Of a stretch of DNA of 64,000 nucleotides, positions 1-9,231 are shown piece by piece. The notes beneath the pieces are model-generated. The model saw only the letters and a list, made by a program, of their open reading frames with translations. It was not told the DNA's origin and did not search any database. The stretch is from Prevotella heparinolytica (lineage in GTDB: Bacteria > Bacteroidota > Bacteroidia > Bacteroidales > Bacteroidaceae). A program made the translations under genes and the position numbers. Where the stretch lies: assembly GCF_004342845.1 (NCBI RefSeq), contig NZ_SLXB01000020.1, forward strand, positions 19,270 through 83,269. Reading direction: 5' to 3'. The first letter of the stretch is position 1; each line of letters opens with the position of its first letter.

Positions 1-15
1 GTAGAATTAGTATGA

Positions 16-57
16 AAAAAAGAACTCCGAGATGGAAACATCTCGGAGTTCTTTTTT
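16..57. terminator. Bidirectional intrinsic terminator
   Basis: A perfect stem of 18 bp (16-33 pairing with 40-57, core AGAACTCCGAGAT) around a 6-nt loop, with an A tract on one side and a T tract on the other. It can end transcription in both directions and lies just past the stop codon of the minus-strand gene at 98-544. Confidence 0.9.
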
Positions 58-97
58 ATTTGTATAATAGAAAGCTTTGGGAAGCTTCTAACCGCTT

Positions 98-544
98 TTA
101 TTTCTCCAATAGATTCTTCAAGAAAGCGTCCAGTTCTTCATCCAGTCCTTTCAGTAGTTCATCATTTACCAATAAGGTTTCATCGTCTATCAACAAGAGT
201 TCGGCAAGGGTTTCTTTCTCATCATCTACCAGTACAAAGGAGAAAGGTTTTAGAATGGTCAGTTTGTCAAAAACTCCTGCGTTTTTCATGTTGCAGAGCA
301 GGGTGGTGAGGATACGTTCCGTATTCTCGTAGAAATCATCCCCTTCGTAAGTAGTCCATTCTTCGATAGTGGTATTGATAAGCTCTTCATCCTCATCATC
401 AAAGACAGACAGCTCGCCCGAGTTTTGGTTCGGTTGCAGATGAATATCCGTAACGATGGTCTGTTCGCAACCGCAAGTATATTTCCCAATTGCTTTTTTG
501 ATGCTATCCTCCAAGAGTGATAATGACGATTGACTGAGCTTCAT
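98..544 (-). CDS. Small acidic conserved hypothetical protein
   Basis: A 148-residue cytoplasmic-looking protein without signal peptide or membrane segment. It is strongly acidic (runs such as DDEDEE and LLIDDETLL) and has one CGC motif (CTCGCEQT) near residues 24-30 that could bind a metal or form a disulfide. The ATG at 544 lies about 25 nt downstream of a Bacteroides-type promoter box, and a strong hairpin follows the stop, so this is probably a one-gene transcript. I do not recognise the family. The good promoter, terminator and codon pattern make it a real gene; its function is unknown. Confidence 0.75.
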   Translation of the reverse strand: MKLSQSSLSLLEDSIKKAIGKYTCGCEQTIVTDIHLQPNQNSGELSVFDDEDEELINTTIEEWTTYEGDDFYENTERILTTLLCNMKNAGVFDKLTILKPFSFVLVDDEKETLAELLLIDDETLLVNDELLKGLDEELDAFLKNLLEK

Positions 545-568
545 AATTGCTTTTTCTTAATAGTTGTT

Positions 569-576
569 CAAAGGTA
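569..576 (-). promoter_or_regulatory. Bacteroides -7 box (TACCTTTG)
   Basis: Minus-strand TACCTTTG fits the TAnnTTTG -7 element of the Bacteroidetes primary sigma factor and lies 25-32 nt upstream of the ATG at 544. No convincing -33 TTTG is visible. Confidence 0.6.
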
Positions 577-628
577 GGGAAAATTATTTATAATGTATGG
601 TTAAAGGTGAAAAAAAACAGATATATAG

Positions 629-1738
629 CTATTCTTCCTCTTTAAACCGCATCATTTGCATGTTCAGCCGTGCCATTCCTTCCTTTCGTTTCTGCAATTC
701 GTTCACGTATGAGGTGGTGAAGAGATAATAGGAAGTCATGCTGTCACTGAGTTCGGCACTATCCTTCGATGTATTCTTTCCTTTTCCATCGGTGAGGGCT
801 TGCGCTTTCGATGCCCATTCCAGAGCAGTGTCTATGCTGTCTTGCATCTCATATCCCAAGGCAATGTTGCAGGCGGCATGTATTTTTTGCTTTCCCTTCT
901 TGCTATTGTAAGTCTGCTTCCAGAGGGCGATGGCTTCTGCCCAATTCTCTTCTTTGGCATATATTGCACCGTCGCGCATGTTCACTGAACCACTGCTGAA
1001 GAGATATCGGTTATCGGTTTTCCAATAAGGGAGTAGGTGTTTGGTAGGTATTGTGCCGGCAAACTCCGATGCTTGTTTCAGCATATCTTCTTCTTTGATG
1101 AGGTGGCTACGCACGTAAGCTTCTCCGCTTCCTACTTCCTCCCAGAAAATGCTGTCATTGGTACTGACAGTCACCATGGGACCTTTACGGTTGGGCAGAT
1201 ACACTTTTACTGTGGGATAAACCTTTACATCTACAGTGCCATGAAAAACTCCCCAATCGGGTATATAGCTTATCTTGCGGGTGGAACGCATCTGTACATT
1301 CTCCAAGGCGATCAGGAAATCTACATCAAGGTTTTGGATAAGATGATTTACTTCTTCCGTCGACAATGTGCTTTCTCGTGGACTGATGTCTTTGCTGCGC
1401 AAGGCGGAGTCGCAGATCACTACTTCTTCAAAATAGTTTTCATCGGCTAGGGTCTTTGCCAGCGATTCGGCGGTTGTTGCGGCATCTCCATTATAGTAGT
1501 TGGTCATCCGCATCCACTCGTTTGCTCCTTTGTTCTGCTCTTCTTTTGTGATAATCAGTTTGTTGTCGGGAACAGAAGGCATGTTGTTGACAACAGCTAC
1601 CCGTTTCAGAGTAGTAGGAAAGCTGACTTCTGCCGGAAGCATATACTCAATGGACAGTTGTTCTACACTCCGACAACTGCCCAAAAGCAGTAAAATTGTC
1701 AGTAACAGACAATAGTGATATTTTGCCATCTTCTTCAA
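629..1738 (-). CDS. DUF6340-type lipoprotein
   Basis: A 369-residue predicted lipoprotein. The N-terminus has a hydrophobic stretch ending in LLLLGSC, so Cys22 is the likely lipidated residue and the protein is probably envelope-anchored. The start MKKMAKYHYC is used; MAKYHYC three codons later is also possible. The middle (about 110-230) has the alternating pattern of a compact alpha/beta domain. The C-terminal third (about 245-350) contains helical, TPR-like sequence (YAKEENWAEAIALWKQTY, ALGYEMQDSIDTALEWASKA). The overall pattern matches my memory of Bacteroides DUF6340 proteins. No enzymatic motif is seen and the function is unknown. Confidence 0.75.
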   Translation of the reverse strand: MKKMAKYHYCLLLTILLLLGSCRSVEQLSIEYMLPAEVSFPTTLKRVAVVNNMPSVPDNKLIITKEEQNKGANEWMRMTNYYNGDAATTAESLAKTLADENYFEEVVICDSALRSKDISPRESTLSTEEVNHLIQNLDVDFLIALENVQMRSTRKISYIPDWGVFHGTVDVKVYPTVKVYLPNRKGPMVTVSTNDSIFWEEVGSGEAYVRSHLIKEEDMLKQASEFAGTIPTKHLLPYWKTDNRYLFSSGSVNMRDGAIYAKEENWAEAIALWKQTYNSKKGKQKIHAACNIALGYEMQDSIDTALEWASKAQALTDGKGKNTSKDSAELSDSMTSYYLFTTSYVNELQKRKEGMARLNMQMMRFKEEE

Positions 1739-1754
1739 GATCTTGTTTTAAAAA

Positions 1755-1762
1755 CAAAATTA
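1755..1762 (-). promoter_or_regulatory. Bacteroides -7 box (TAATTTTG)
   Basis: Minus-strand TAATTTTG (TAnnTTTG), 17-24 nt before the ATG at 1738, so the leader would be very short. The surrounding sequence is AT-rich, so chance matches are possible. Confidence 0.45.
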
Positions 1763-1862
1763 CGCTTTTAAGCTGATATATATAAAGATTAGAAGTTATA
1801 AAAAGGTTAGACGAAAATAAAAAATGCAAATGTCTAAAACATCTATGTATCTTTAAACTGCT

Positions 1863-1948
1863 GGATGCAGATAGCATCCCGATACACAGCTCTTGAATAA
1901 AGAAAAAGAGCGTTTGGGGCGTCTGCGCCTGAGAAAAGCTCTCTTTTT
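1863..1948. other. Intergenic hairpins between secA and the DUF6340 gene
   Basis: The 359-nt gap between the two minus-strand genes has no convincing ORF. It contains a tight GGATGC-5 nt-GCATCC hairpin (1863-1879) and an outer AAAAAGAG/CTCTTTTT inverted repeat (1903-1910 with 1941-1948) that could act as an additional terminator on either strand. Confidence 0.5.
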
Positions 1949-2042
1949 GAAGGTCAGCTATCCATTCCGGACAGTGCGTAAGAGACTTAATCTCTTCTTG
2001 TGTTAAGAATTGGGGCAAACACTCCCCCAAAAAGAATCCTAT

Positions 2043-2077
2043 AAAAAAACGCAGAGCAAGAATTACCAAGCTCTGCG
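2043..2077 (-). terminator. secA intrinsic terminator
   Basis: Read on the minus strand: a perfect 8-bp stem CGCAGAGC/GCTCTGCG (2050-2057 with 2070-2077), a 12-nt loop, then a run of seven T. It lies about 20 nt after the secA stop. Confidence 0.9.
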
Positions 2078-2097
2078 CTGCCTCATACCGTTTGGCT

Positions 2098-5000
2098 TTA
2101 GGCATTTCTTCCGTGACAATTCTTAAATTTCTTACCGCTGCCACAAGGACAAGGATCATTACGTCCTACTGTTTTTTCGGTACGGATCGGTTCCCGTCTG
2201 GGTTGTTCGCGCGTATCTTGCGCTGCGGCGGCCTGCTGATGCGGGTCGTTCAGGTCTACCTTCTGTTCGCGGTATTTACTCATATCCTGACGTTGTTCCG
2301 GAGCAGCCTGGCGTACCTCCACATGGCGAGCCGACCGTTGAACTTCCTGATTTTCGGCAGGTGCTTCCTGCATCGGAATCTGTCCGCGCATAAGGATAGA
2401 AATGGTCTGGTTGTTTATTTTGTCAACCATGGCATCAAACAAGTTTACGGATTCCAGCTTATAAATCAACAACGGATCTTTCTGCTCGTAGCTTGCATTC
2501 TGTACAGAGTGCTTCAAATCATCCAGTTCGCGCAGGTTTTCTTTCCATGCTTCGTCGATAACGTGCAACAGGATTGATTTCTCGAACGACTTCACTACCT
2601 CCTTGCATTCGGTTTCGTAAGCTTTCTTCAAGTTGCAGGAGATGTTGTACATCCGTTTGCCGTCGGTGATAGGTATCAAGATGTTTTCGTACATGTGACC
2701 TTGTGCTTCGTACACCTGCTTGATGACCGGATGGGCAATCTGTGCCATGCGTTCGGTTTTACGCTTGAAGAGTGTCATGGCAGCTTCGAAAGTTCTGTCT
2801 GCAAGACTTTCTTTCTTCTCGTTGCGGAATTCCTCTTCGGTGAAAGGCACCTCCATGGCAAGGGTCTGGAGCACATCCATCTTGCAGTTTTCATAATCGG
2901 GGGCTTCTACGGCGTTGGCGCAGCGATCCCAAATCATGTTTACGATATCCATGCCGATGCGTTCGCCCATCAGCGCGTGGCGGCGTTTGGTGTAGACCAC
3001 CGTACGCTGTTTGTTCATCACGTCATCGTATTCCAGCAGTCGCTTACGGATGCCGAAGTTGTTTTCTTCCACTTTCTTCTGCGCACGTTCTATGGATTTG
3101 GAAATCATGCTGTGCTCAATCATTTCGCCCTCTTTGAAACCAAGCTTATCCATCACGCCGGCAATACGGTCGGAAGAGAAGAGGCGCATCAGGTCGTCTT
3201 CCAGTGACACGAAGAAAACAGAGGAACCGGGGTCACCCTGACGACCTGCACGACCGCGCAACTGGCGGTCTACACGACGGCTTTCATGGCGTTCCGTACC
3301 GATGATGGCAAGACCACCGGCAGCTTTCACCTCGGGACTCAGCTTGATATCCGTACCACGGCCGGCCATATTCGTGGCGATGGTCACCGCACACTTCAAA
3401 CCGGCTTTCGCCACAATGTCCGCTTCCTTTTGGTGCAACTTGGCGTTCAATACGCTATGTTCTATCTTACGCATGGCAAGCATCTTGCTCAGCATTTCGG
3501 AAATCTCCACTGATGTAGTACCCACCAGAACCGGACGTCCGGCTGCTACCATCTTTTCTATTTCCTCGATGACGGCTTTGTATTTCTCGCGTTTCGTCTT
3601 GTAAACGCGGTCGTTCATGTCATTACGGGCAATGGGACGGTTGGTGGGGATAACTACCACATCCAGTTTATAGATGTCCCACAACTCGCCGGCCTCTGTT
3701 TCAGCGGTACCTGTCATACCGGATAGTTTGTGATACATGCGGAAGTAGTTCTGCAACGTAATCGTGGCGAAAGTCTGTGTGGCTGCTTCCACCTTCACGC
3801 CCTCTTTGGCTTCGATGGCCTGATGCAAGCCGTCGGAATAGCGGCGACCTTCCATGATACGTCCGGTCTGCTCGTCCACGATCTTCACTTGTCCGTTGAT
3901 GACTACGTATTCGTCGTCTTTCTCGAACATGGTATAGGCCTTCAGTAGCTGGTTGATGGTGTGCACGCGCTCGCTCTTCACGGCATAGTTCGTCATTAGA
4001 GCATCCTTCTTCTCCAGACGTTGCTCGTCCGTCAGTTCGGTCTCATTTTCCAAGGCCGAGAGCTGGGCGGTGATGTCGGGCAGTACAAAGAAAGTGGGGT
4101 CTTCGGCATTTCCGCTGATAAGATCTACGCCCTTGTCCGTCAGATCCACGCTGTTCAGTTTCTCGTCTATTACGAAGTACAGCGGATCTGTCACTTCGTG
4201 CATACGTTTGTTGTTCTGCTCCATGTAGATTTCCTCGGTCTTCAGCATGCCGGCCTTGATGCCCTGTTCGCTCAGGAACTTGATGAGAGGCTTGTTCTTG
4301 GGCAGACACTTGTGGCTGCGATATAAGGCGAGGAATCCCTCTTCCTGGTCTTTCTTGTCGTTCGAGGCAATGAGCCGTTTGGCATCGGCCAGATATTGGG
4401 TAGCTATTCTCTTTTGTGCCTCTACCAAACGTTCCACTTGCGGGCGGAGCTGCTCGAAAAGCTGGTCGTCACCTTTGGGCACGGGGCCGGAGATGATAAG
4501 CGGAGTACGGGCATCGTCTATCAATACCGAGTCCACCTCATCCACGATGGCATAATTGTGCTGACGCTGTACAAGGTCTTTCGGGCTGATAGCCATGTTA
4601 TCGCGCAGGTAGTCGAAGCCGAATTCATTGTTTGTTCCGAAGGTGATGTCCGCCATATAAGCTTTTCGACGGGCGTCGGAGTTGGGCTGGTGCTTGTCGA
4701 TGCAGTCCACGCTCAAGCCGTGGAACATATAGAGCGGTCCCATCCACTCGGAGTCACGTTTGGCCAGATAGTCGTTCACAGTCACTACGTGTACCCCGTT
4801 ACCTGTCAGGGCATTGAGGAATACCGGCAGGGTAGCCACCAGTGTTTTACCTTCGCCCGTTGCCATTTCGGCAATTTTTCCCTTGTGTAATACCACACCA
4901 CCAAACAATTGCACGTCATAGTGCACCATGTTCCATACGGTGTCATTGCCTCCGGCTATCCAGTGGTTTTGGTAGATGGCCTTGTCGTTTTCTATGCGGA

Positions 5001-5433
5001 CGAAGTCTTTGGTGGCTGCCAGTTGGCGGTCAAATTCGGTGGCCGTCACCGTCACTTCTTCATTTTCGGCGAAGCGTTGGGCAGTTTCCTTTACGATGGC
5101 AAAAGCGGTGGGAAGCACTTCGTCCAATGCCTTTTCGTAAATGTCCAATATTTCTTTTTCTATTTTGTCAATCTGATTGAAGATGTCTTCGCGTTTTTCC
5201 AGTTCGGTGTCTTCCACGCTTGCTTTCAATTCTTCTACTTTGGTGCGCTGTTCGGTAGCCGATTCGAGGATGTAGACCTTCAGTTCCTCAGTCTTGGCGC
5301 GCAAACCATCGTTGTCGAGCTTGGCTACTTCCGGATAAGTGGCTTTAATTTTCTCCACCCACGGCTGTATTTCTTTCATGTCGCGTGTGGACTTATTGCC
5401 GAAAATCGAGCTTAAAAATTCATTGAATCCCAT
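2098..5433 (-). CDS. secA: Preprotein translocase ATPase SecA
   Basis: SecA is the motor ATPase that pushes unfolded preproteins through SecYEG. Visible features of the 1,111-residue protein are the Walker A sequence TGEGKTL (residues 192-198), a DEAD-type Walker B ([12 protein letters not shown]), the helicase-II motifs [12 protein letters not shown] and [10 protein letters not shown], and a C-terminal zinc-binding tail with Cys1095, Cys1097, Cys1106 and His1107. It is about 200 residues longer than the E. coli protein, as is usual in Bacteroidetes; part of the extra length is the charged N-terminal segment (about 55-105) and the region around 340-470. The start [12 protein letters not shown] is the usual SecA beginning. 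It is monocistronic, with its own promoter box and terminator. Its partner secG is at 32.1 kb. Confidence 0.98.
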   Translation of the reverse strand: MGFNEFLSSIFGNKSTRDMKEIQPWVEKIKATYPEVAKLDNDGLRAKTEELKVYILESATEQRTKVEELKASVEDTELEKREDIFNQIDKIEKEILDIYEKALDEVLPTAFAIVKETAQRFAENEEVTVTATEFDRQLAATKDFVRIENDKAIYQNHWIAGGNDTVWNMVHYDVQLFGGVVLHKGKIAEMATGEGKTLVATLPVFLNALTGNGVHVVTVNDYLAKRDSEWMGPLYMFHGLSVDCIDKHQPNSDARRKAYMADITFGTNNEFGFDYLRDNMAISPKDLVQRQHNYAIVDEVDSVLIDDARTPLIISGPVPKGDDQLFEQLRPQVERLVEAQKRIATQYLADAKRLIASNDKKDQEEGFLALYRSHKCLPKNKPLIKFLSEQGIKAGMLKTEEIYMEQNNKRMHEVTDPLYFVIDEKLNSVDLTDKGVDLISGNAEDPTFFVLPDITAQLSALENETELTDEQRLEKKDALMTNYAVKSERVHTINQLLKAYTMFEKDDEYVVINGQVKIVDEQTGRIMEGRRYSDGLHQAIEAKEGVKVEAATQTFATITLQNYFRMYHKLSGMTGTAETEAGELWDIYKLDVVVIPTNRPIARNDMNDRVYKTKREKYKAVIEEIEKMVAAGRPVLVGTTSVEISEMLSKMLAMRKIEHSVLNAKLHQKEADIVAKAGLKCAVTIATNMAGRGTDIKLSPEVKAAGGLAIIGTERHESRRVDRQLRGRAGRQGDPGSSVFFVSLEDDLMRLFSSDRIAGVMDKLGFKEGEMIEHSMISKSIERAQKKVEENNFGIRKRLLEYDDVMNKQRTVVYTKRRHALMGERIGMDIVNMIWDRCANAVEAPDYENCKMDVLQTLAMEVPFTEEEFRNEKKESLADRTFEAAMTLFKRKTERMAQIAHPVIKQVYEAQGHMYENILIPITDGKRMYNISCNLKKAYETECKEVVKSFEKSILLHVIDEAWKENLRELDDLKHSVQNASYEQKDPLLIYKLESVNLFDAMVDKINNQTISILMRGQIPMQEAPAENQEVQRSARHVEVRQAAPEQRQDMSKYREQKVDLNDPHQQAAAAQDTREQPRREPIRTEKTVGRNDPCPCGSGKKFKNCHGRNA

Positions 5434-5476
5434 TATATATCTGTTTTTATTATTATTGCTGAATTAATTAGGCGTG

Positions 5477-5484
5477 CAAAGTTA
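5477..5484 (-). promoter_or_regulatory. Bacteroides -7 box (TAACTTTG) for secA
   Basis: Minus-strand TAACTTTG, about 44-51 nt before the secA ATG at 5433, fits the TAnnTTTG consensus. Confidence 0.6.
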
Positions 5485-5599
5485 CTGATTTCTATATAGA
5501 TTACCCAGATTTGCACAGATTATTTTAATCCTCCCGAAATCATTCTTAAAGAAATTCCACGTTGTCCTGAAAGCTTTGTATTTCGATTTATCAAGTACA

Positions 5600-5647
5600 G
5601 ATGACACAAGTGATAGGCAGTATCGTTTTTTGAAAATCTGTGTCATC
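5600..5647. repeat. Intergenic hairpin of the 'ATCCGTG' type
   Basis: A perfect 9-bp inverted repeat GATGACACA/TGTGTCATC (5600-5608 with 5639-5647), followed by CCGTG. The flanking words ATCTGTG and ATCCGTG recur in the hairpins at 25981, 32511 and 38442. It lies in the gap between the phosphatase-like gene and secA and may act as a terminator or a REP-like element. Confidence 0.5.
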
Positions 5648-5710
5648 CGTGCTGTTTGCATCCGAAAAGTTCTCCTTCTGAGACCTTCCATTCTTCTATC
5701 GAGACAGGCT

Positions 5711-7279
5711 TTAGAAATCGAGGGGAGAAGCTGTGCTTGCATTCGGAGCGCGAATGCGCATTATACCGGCCAGGGTGGGGGCGATGCGTTCTATGCTGAC
5801 AGGTATGCGGATGGTTTCCGCTTTTATGCCACTGCCCAGCAGGATAAGGGGGGCAGGGATATTGGCTTTGCGCACCACACGATTATCGGTGTTGTTTTCC
5901 TGCATCACGGTCCAACCCGGCAGTACATCGATGGTCAAGTCGCCGGAACGCTTGCGATGGAAGCCGTTGCGGATGCGCTCTATCTGTGGCGACCAAGAGC
6001 CTAACAGCAGGCGGTGAGCCGAATATACCTCGTTTACACCGCTGAACTGTACTAAAAACTCAGCTGCCTTTTCCTGAATCTCTGCCAGGTTCAGTTGCTT
6101 ACTTTCTATCAATTTATGGTTGAGGTAGATTTGCCGGTCGTAATAAGCTTCCACATACTGGCCTTCGCCGTAGGTGGCCATGAGGAACATGTTCAGCAAC
6201 GTGGCGCATCGGTTCAAGTGGAACTCTCCGCCCGGTGTGCGATAGATGCCCGGGTCGGCGTCTTCGGCATCGGCATAGCCCGTAGAGGTGATGCAGAAAA
6301 GCACGTTGTGCAATCCCACCTTGTGGTCGATGATCTCAAGCAAAGCAGCTATGCTTCTGTCCAGCCGGACGTAGGTATCCTGCATCTCCGTGGCACACTC
6401 TTGCACGCTTCGGCGATTGTAGTTTCCGGCGTAGTAGGTCAGCGAAAGCAGGTCGGGTACTTCGTCTTGCCCCACGGTGCTTTTGTTCAGCAGTTCTTCG
6501 GTCAGCAAGTTCACTTCCTCGTTGATGAAGGGAGTGGTGAGCAGCCGTCGGAACTTATTGCTCCGTTCGCTGTCCGGTTTATATTTAAAAGGCTCGTCTC
6601 GCCATTCGGGTAAGAAAGTATAGTAAGCAAAAGGAAGTGCAGGCGTCCACACCATGTCCTTGATGCGGAAGTCGGGCGATTTGCGTTCGTTGTATAGGCT
6701 CAGCCACCACGGGAACTCACTGTAATAGGTCGTACTGCACCATTTTCCCGTGTTTTTGTTAAGCCAAAAAGCACCGTTTCCAGCATGGCCTGCTCCCAAT
6801 ATGGCGGCATCGCTGAAGGGTGCTATGGCATAGACCAGTCCTTTGTTCCGGGTGGCTATTCTCAATTCGTCGGCAATAGTAGAGGTCAGCAATCGTGAGG
6901 GAGAAGTACTTTCGTCCGTGTAGTTGCCCATGAAGTCGGGATCTTCCACACAGTTCACGGGGCGTAGCGTATGGGCGTCCAGCCAGTTTTCGGCAATGAT
7001 GCCGTTCATGGAGGGCGTTGTACCGGTATAGATGGCGGCTATGGCCGATGCCCGGTCGGTTCCGTTGAAAGCGAATTCTGCCTGACGGAACACTTTGCCT
7101 TCGCGTAGCAGGCGTTTGAATCCTTTTTCCCCATATAAGGACGAGAAAGCTTCCATATAGTCCGTGCGCAGTTGGTCAATGGTGAGCGTCACCACCAGTT
7201 TGGGGGTGGCAGGCAGCGGTTGGGCTTGCAGGCCACCGAATGTCAGTGCAAGTATGGAGGTTATCAGTCCTTTTTTCAT
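5711..7279 (-). CDS. Alkaline-phosphatase-fold secreted protein, probably catalytically degenerate
   Basis: A 522-residue exported protein with a signal peptide ending near AQA-QP (residue 20). The fold is that of type I phosphodiesterase/PafA-like alkaline phosphatases: VVTLTIDQLRTDYM (Asp35 in the first metal position), AIYTGTTPSMNGI (83-95), and the helix DTYVRLDRSIAALLEIID. Several expected catalytic positions differ. The usual D-x-x-G-H motif is YYAGNYN, the usual ADHG motif is ITSTGYAD, and the late SHG-type histidine motif is absent before APLILLG. The nucleophile region reads NGTDRASAIAAIYTG rather than the TYTGPGHASIYTG type. It may therefore be a pseudoenzyme or use another metal site. 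Its start overlaps the DUF4105 gene by 4 nt (ATGA), so the two are translationally coupled. Confidence 0.85.
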   Translation of the reverse strand: MKKGLITSILALTFGGLQAQPLPATPKLVVTLTIDQLRTDYMEAFSSLYGEKGFKRLLREGKVFRQAEFAFNGTDRASAIAAIYTGTTPSMNGIIAENWLDAHTLRPVNCVEDPDFMGNYTDESTSPSRLLTSTIADELRIATRNKGLVYAIAPFSDAAILGAGHAGNGAFWLNKNTGKWCSTTYYSEFPWWLSLYNERKSPDFRIKDMVWTPALPFAYYTFLPEWRDEPFKYKPDSERSNKFRRLLTTPFINEEVNLLTEELLNKSTVGQDEVPDLLSLTYYAGNYNRRSVQECATEMQDTYVRLDRSIAALLEIIDHKVGLHNVLFCITSTGYADAEDADPGIYRTPGGEFHLNRCATLLNMFLMATYGEGQYVEAYYDRQIYLNHKLIESKQLNLAEIQEKAAEFLVQFSGVNEVYSAHRLLLGSWSPQIERIRNGFHRKRSGDLTIDVLPGWTVMQENNTDNRVVRKANIPAPLILLGSGIKAETIRIPVSIERIAPTLAGIMRIRAPNASTASPLDF

Positions 7280-8496
7280 TTCTTTTTATATGTCAAAAAG
7301 AGGTTGCTTCCTGAGCGTATTAGCAAACACAGTGCCAAAGGTAATACTGTCAGCGGGAATTCTTGAGGAATTATTACCCAAAGGGCTATAAAAAGAGTTA
7401 AAACAATGAAATTAGCCCGCATATAGCGGCTTGCCTTCTTTCTTTTTACCCGAATCAGCATAGAGGGAAGACAGAGCAAGTGCAGCGGATGAAACACGAA
7501 CAGCAGGTAGTTGGGGCTTACTGCCGGATGTTGCGAGAAGAGAGCCAGAAAAGCCAATATACAGCCCGCCGTACCTGCTGCCGCGAAGAGTATAAGGTCT
7601 ATCCCCCACAAGGATTTCCGCCTGCTTACTCCCCATAGGGTGACGCTTGCCACCACCGTCAGCAACAGCAGAGCCGCCTGCATGGGTGTGATGCCCCCGG
7701 TGCGGAAGTCGGCAGGAGTTTTTCCTGTCAGCACGATTTTCTTTTCCGATGCCACCAACGGTCGTGTTCGTCCTTGCCGGTCCGTGATCTGCGCTTTGCT
7801 GATGTGCTCTTGCAGATAGAAAGGGACGAACATCATTTCTCTTCTGCTGATAGGTTTATCGGCCTTGCTGCCCATGCACAAGTCCATGCCGAAACGTGCC
7901 CACGGATGTCCTTCGCTGTATTTATGCAGCAAATCGCGGAAGCTGATTCCGGTGTTGCTGTCGGTCATGTTTTCGGCATACCGCAAAGTGCCGTCTATGG
8001 CATGCTCTATTTGGTCGCGTGGACGGGTGGCGCAGTTGTCGTAAAAGAAATTGTAGAGATACATGCGGTTTTCCGGTTTGTAATTCTCCTGAAGCCGTCG
8101 GAAGAGGTGCTCTTTTTCACCGTATGTCAGGTTCAGCGTCTGTTGCCATACGTCACGTCCTAAAGCGGTGTACTCGTTGGCAAAATACCGATATTCCGTC
8201 ACTCCTAATTGATAATACGTATCTCCCAAGGCAAAACGAAAGGTGAAATTGGGAGTATTGAAATCAAACACCCCGTAATTGAACACGACGTCCACGCCCC
8301 GTGTGAAGTTCTCATAGCGGATAGCAGTATGACCGAAGAGGTAATATATCTCTCCGCCAGCGGCACATGTCAGCAGGCTGATGCGGGTGGAATCTTCGGG
8401 GGCATTGTTCTCGGTCGTTGTTGCTTGCAGGGTGGCAACGGGCAGGAGAAGAGCGACGAAGACGAAGCGGAGGAGAATGGAGGAAAAATGTTTCAT
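7276..8496 (-). CDS. DUF4105 (Lnb N-terminal periplasmic domain) membrane protein
   Basis: A 406-residue protein with a cleavable-looking signal sequence (MKHFSSILLRFVFVALLLP) and then a DUF4105-type periplasmic domain at about 35-225. Recognisable marks are YYLFGHTAIRYEN, the FNYGVFDFNTPNF segment and FFYDNCATRPRDQIE with its conserved Asn-Cys. The C-terminal ~130 residues hold four hydrophobic segments, so it is anchored in the inner membrane. The domain is shared with lacto-N-biosidase maturation (Lnb) proteins, and the His and Cys pattern suggests a cysteine-peptidase-like fold, although activity in this family is not settled. It is the first gene of a two-gene operon with the phosphatase-fold protein and overlaps it by 4 nt. 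Confidence 0.85.
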   Translation of the reverse strand: MKHFSSILLRFVFVALLLPVATLQATTTENNAPEDSTRISLLTCAAGGEIYYLFGHTAIRYENFTRGVDVVFNYGVFDFNTPNFTFRFALGDTYYQLGVTEYRYFANEYTALGRDVWQQTLNLTYGEKEHLFRRLQENYKPENRMYLYNFFYDNCATRPRDQIEHAIDGTLRYAENMTDSNTGISFRDLLHKYSEGHPWARFGMDLCMGSKADKPISRREMMFVPFYLQEHISKAQITDRQGRTRPLVASEKKIVLTGKTPADFRTGGITPMQAALLLLTVVASVTLWGVSRRKSLWGIDLILFAAAGTAGCILAFLALFSQHPAVSPNYLLFVFHPLHLLCLPSMLIRVKRKKASRYMRANFIVLTLFIALWVIIPQEFPLTVLPLALCLLIRSGSNLFLTYKKK

Positions 8497-8545
8497 ACCT
8501 GTTCTCGTAATATCTCAATAAAACTATTCTTTGGTAATATGGGCG

Positions 8546-8553
8546 CAAAGATA
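8546..8553 (-). promoter_or_regulatory. Bacteroides -7 box (TATCTTTG)
   Basis: Minus-strand TATCTTTG, 50-57 nt before the DUF4105 start at 8496. It would drive the DUF4105/phosphatase-fold operon. Confidence 0.65.
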
Positions 8554-8696
8554 GTCTTTTTTAGGCGTTTGCGGGTGGGGAAGTCTCCTTTTTTTGGTTA
8601 TTAATACGTATTCGGAATAAGAAAATGGTAATCTCGCTTATTTTTTGTAATCTTATAGTTATAAATCAATTTAGAGAACAAACCGGATACATCGCT

Positions 8697-8784
8697 CGCA
8701 ACTCTGCACTTCATCGTCCGCAACTCCGCACTTCGTCATCCGTAAGCCCGCACTTCATCGTCTGCAATCTCACACCTCGCACCA
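8697..8784. repeat. 22-bp tandem array, about four units
   Basis: Units start at 8697, 8719, 8741 and 8763; the first three share the pattern CGCAACTCYGCACTTCRTC and the fourth is degraded. The array is non-coding and lies in the gap between the DUF4105 promoter and the ECF sigma gene. Confidence 0.75.
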
Positions 8785-8828
8785 GTTGCGCCCTCACGTT
8801 ACGACGCATGCGGTGTGGTGTTCCTCCA

Positions 8829-8935
8829 CCTCCTCCACCTTAATCCACCTCCTCCGCCTTAAGAGGAGGAATTATATGGAGGAGGTATTTTCTATTCTCT
8901 TCTTCTCTATTCTTCTCTTCTCTCGCGCGCGAGAG
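8829..8935. other. Polypurine/polypyrimidine dyads and a 16-bp palindrome
   Basis: CCTCCTCC occurs at 8829 and 8848 and is mirrored by GAGGAGG (8863) and GGAGGAGG (8878), so nested alternative hairpins can form. A pyrimidine-rich stretch follows, then a perfect 16-bp palindrome of alternating CG flanked by CTCT/AGAG (8920-8935). This may be the end of the low-complexity minus-strand ORF (8872-9231) or a terminator region. Confidence 0.5.
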
Positions 8936-9231
8936 GGGAGATCCGCGCGATAACTCGCTAATAAGCTGCATGTTATCCTGCTTTTTACCGCTTTCCGGAC
9001 TGCTTGCCGGCAGGCAGTCGGCAGGCAGTCGGCTACAAGTTCGTCCGAAGTCGCCGCGTAAGCTTCGGACACTTCCGCAGCAGCGGCAGGAGAAGTTGCC
9101 GCCTGAAAATCCCCGTCCTCTTCTACAAGCGGGCTTGCTTCTTCGACAGCCGACCCTGCCTCTTCGACAACCGGCGCTGTCTCTTCGGGCATCGGCCCTG
9201 TTTCTTCGGCAACCTTCATACTTTCCGTCAT
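8872..9231 (-). CDS. Questionable low-complexity ORF
   Basis: This 119-codon reading frame is rich in Glu, Ala and Val and carries a seven-residue repeat of the form EEAGSAV/EEASPLV/EETAPVV, produced by the 21-bp DNA repeat at 9120-9214. The frame stays open upstream of the ATG for about 24 more codons (including RDKFFRNN) without an ATG, so the gene could be a decayed 3' end whose start is lost. The C-terminus is basic and unlike a known domain. No promoter box was found. It may be a remnant or a chance ORF created by the tandem repeat. Confidence 0.2.
   Translation of the reverse strand: MTESMKVAEETGPMPEETAPVVEEAGSAVEEASPLVEEDGDFQAATSPAAAAEVSEAYAATSDELVADCLPTACRQAVRKAVKSRITCSLLASYRADLPSRAREKRRIEKKRIENTSSI
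9120..9214. repeat. 21-bp degenerate tandem repeat, about 4.5 units
   Basis: Units begin at 9120, 9141, 9162, 9183 and 9204 with the common start CTTCGRCA and a GC-rich middle. Because 21 is a multiple of three, the array produces a seven-residue peptide repeat in the minus-strand frame. Confidence 0.7.

Noticed and set aside
1647..2159. 170-codon minus-strand ORF spanning the secA 3' end, the gap and the DUF6340 gene
   Set aside because: It overlaps both genes in another frame, crosses the secA terminator and has no ribosome site; it is a shadow ORF.
5482..5742. 86-codon minus-strand ORF between secA and the phosphatase-fold gene
   Set aside because: It contains the ATCCGTG-type hairpin and overlaps the downstream gene end; no family or start signal.
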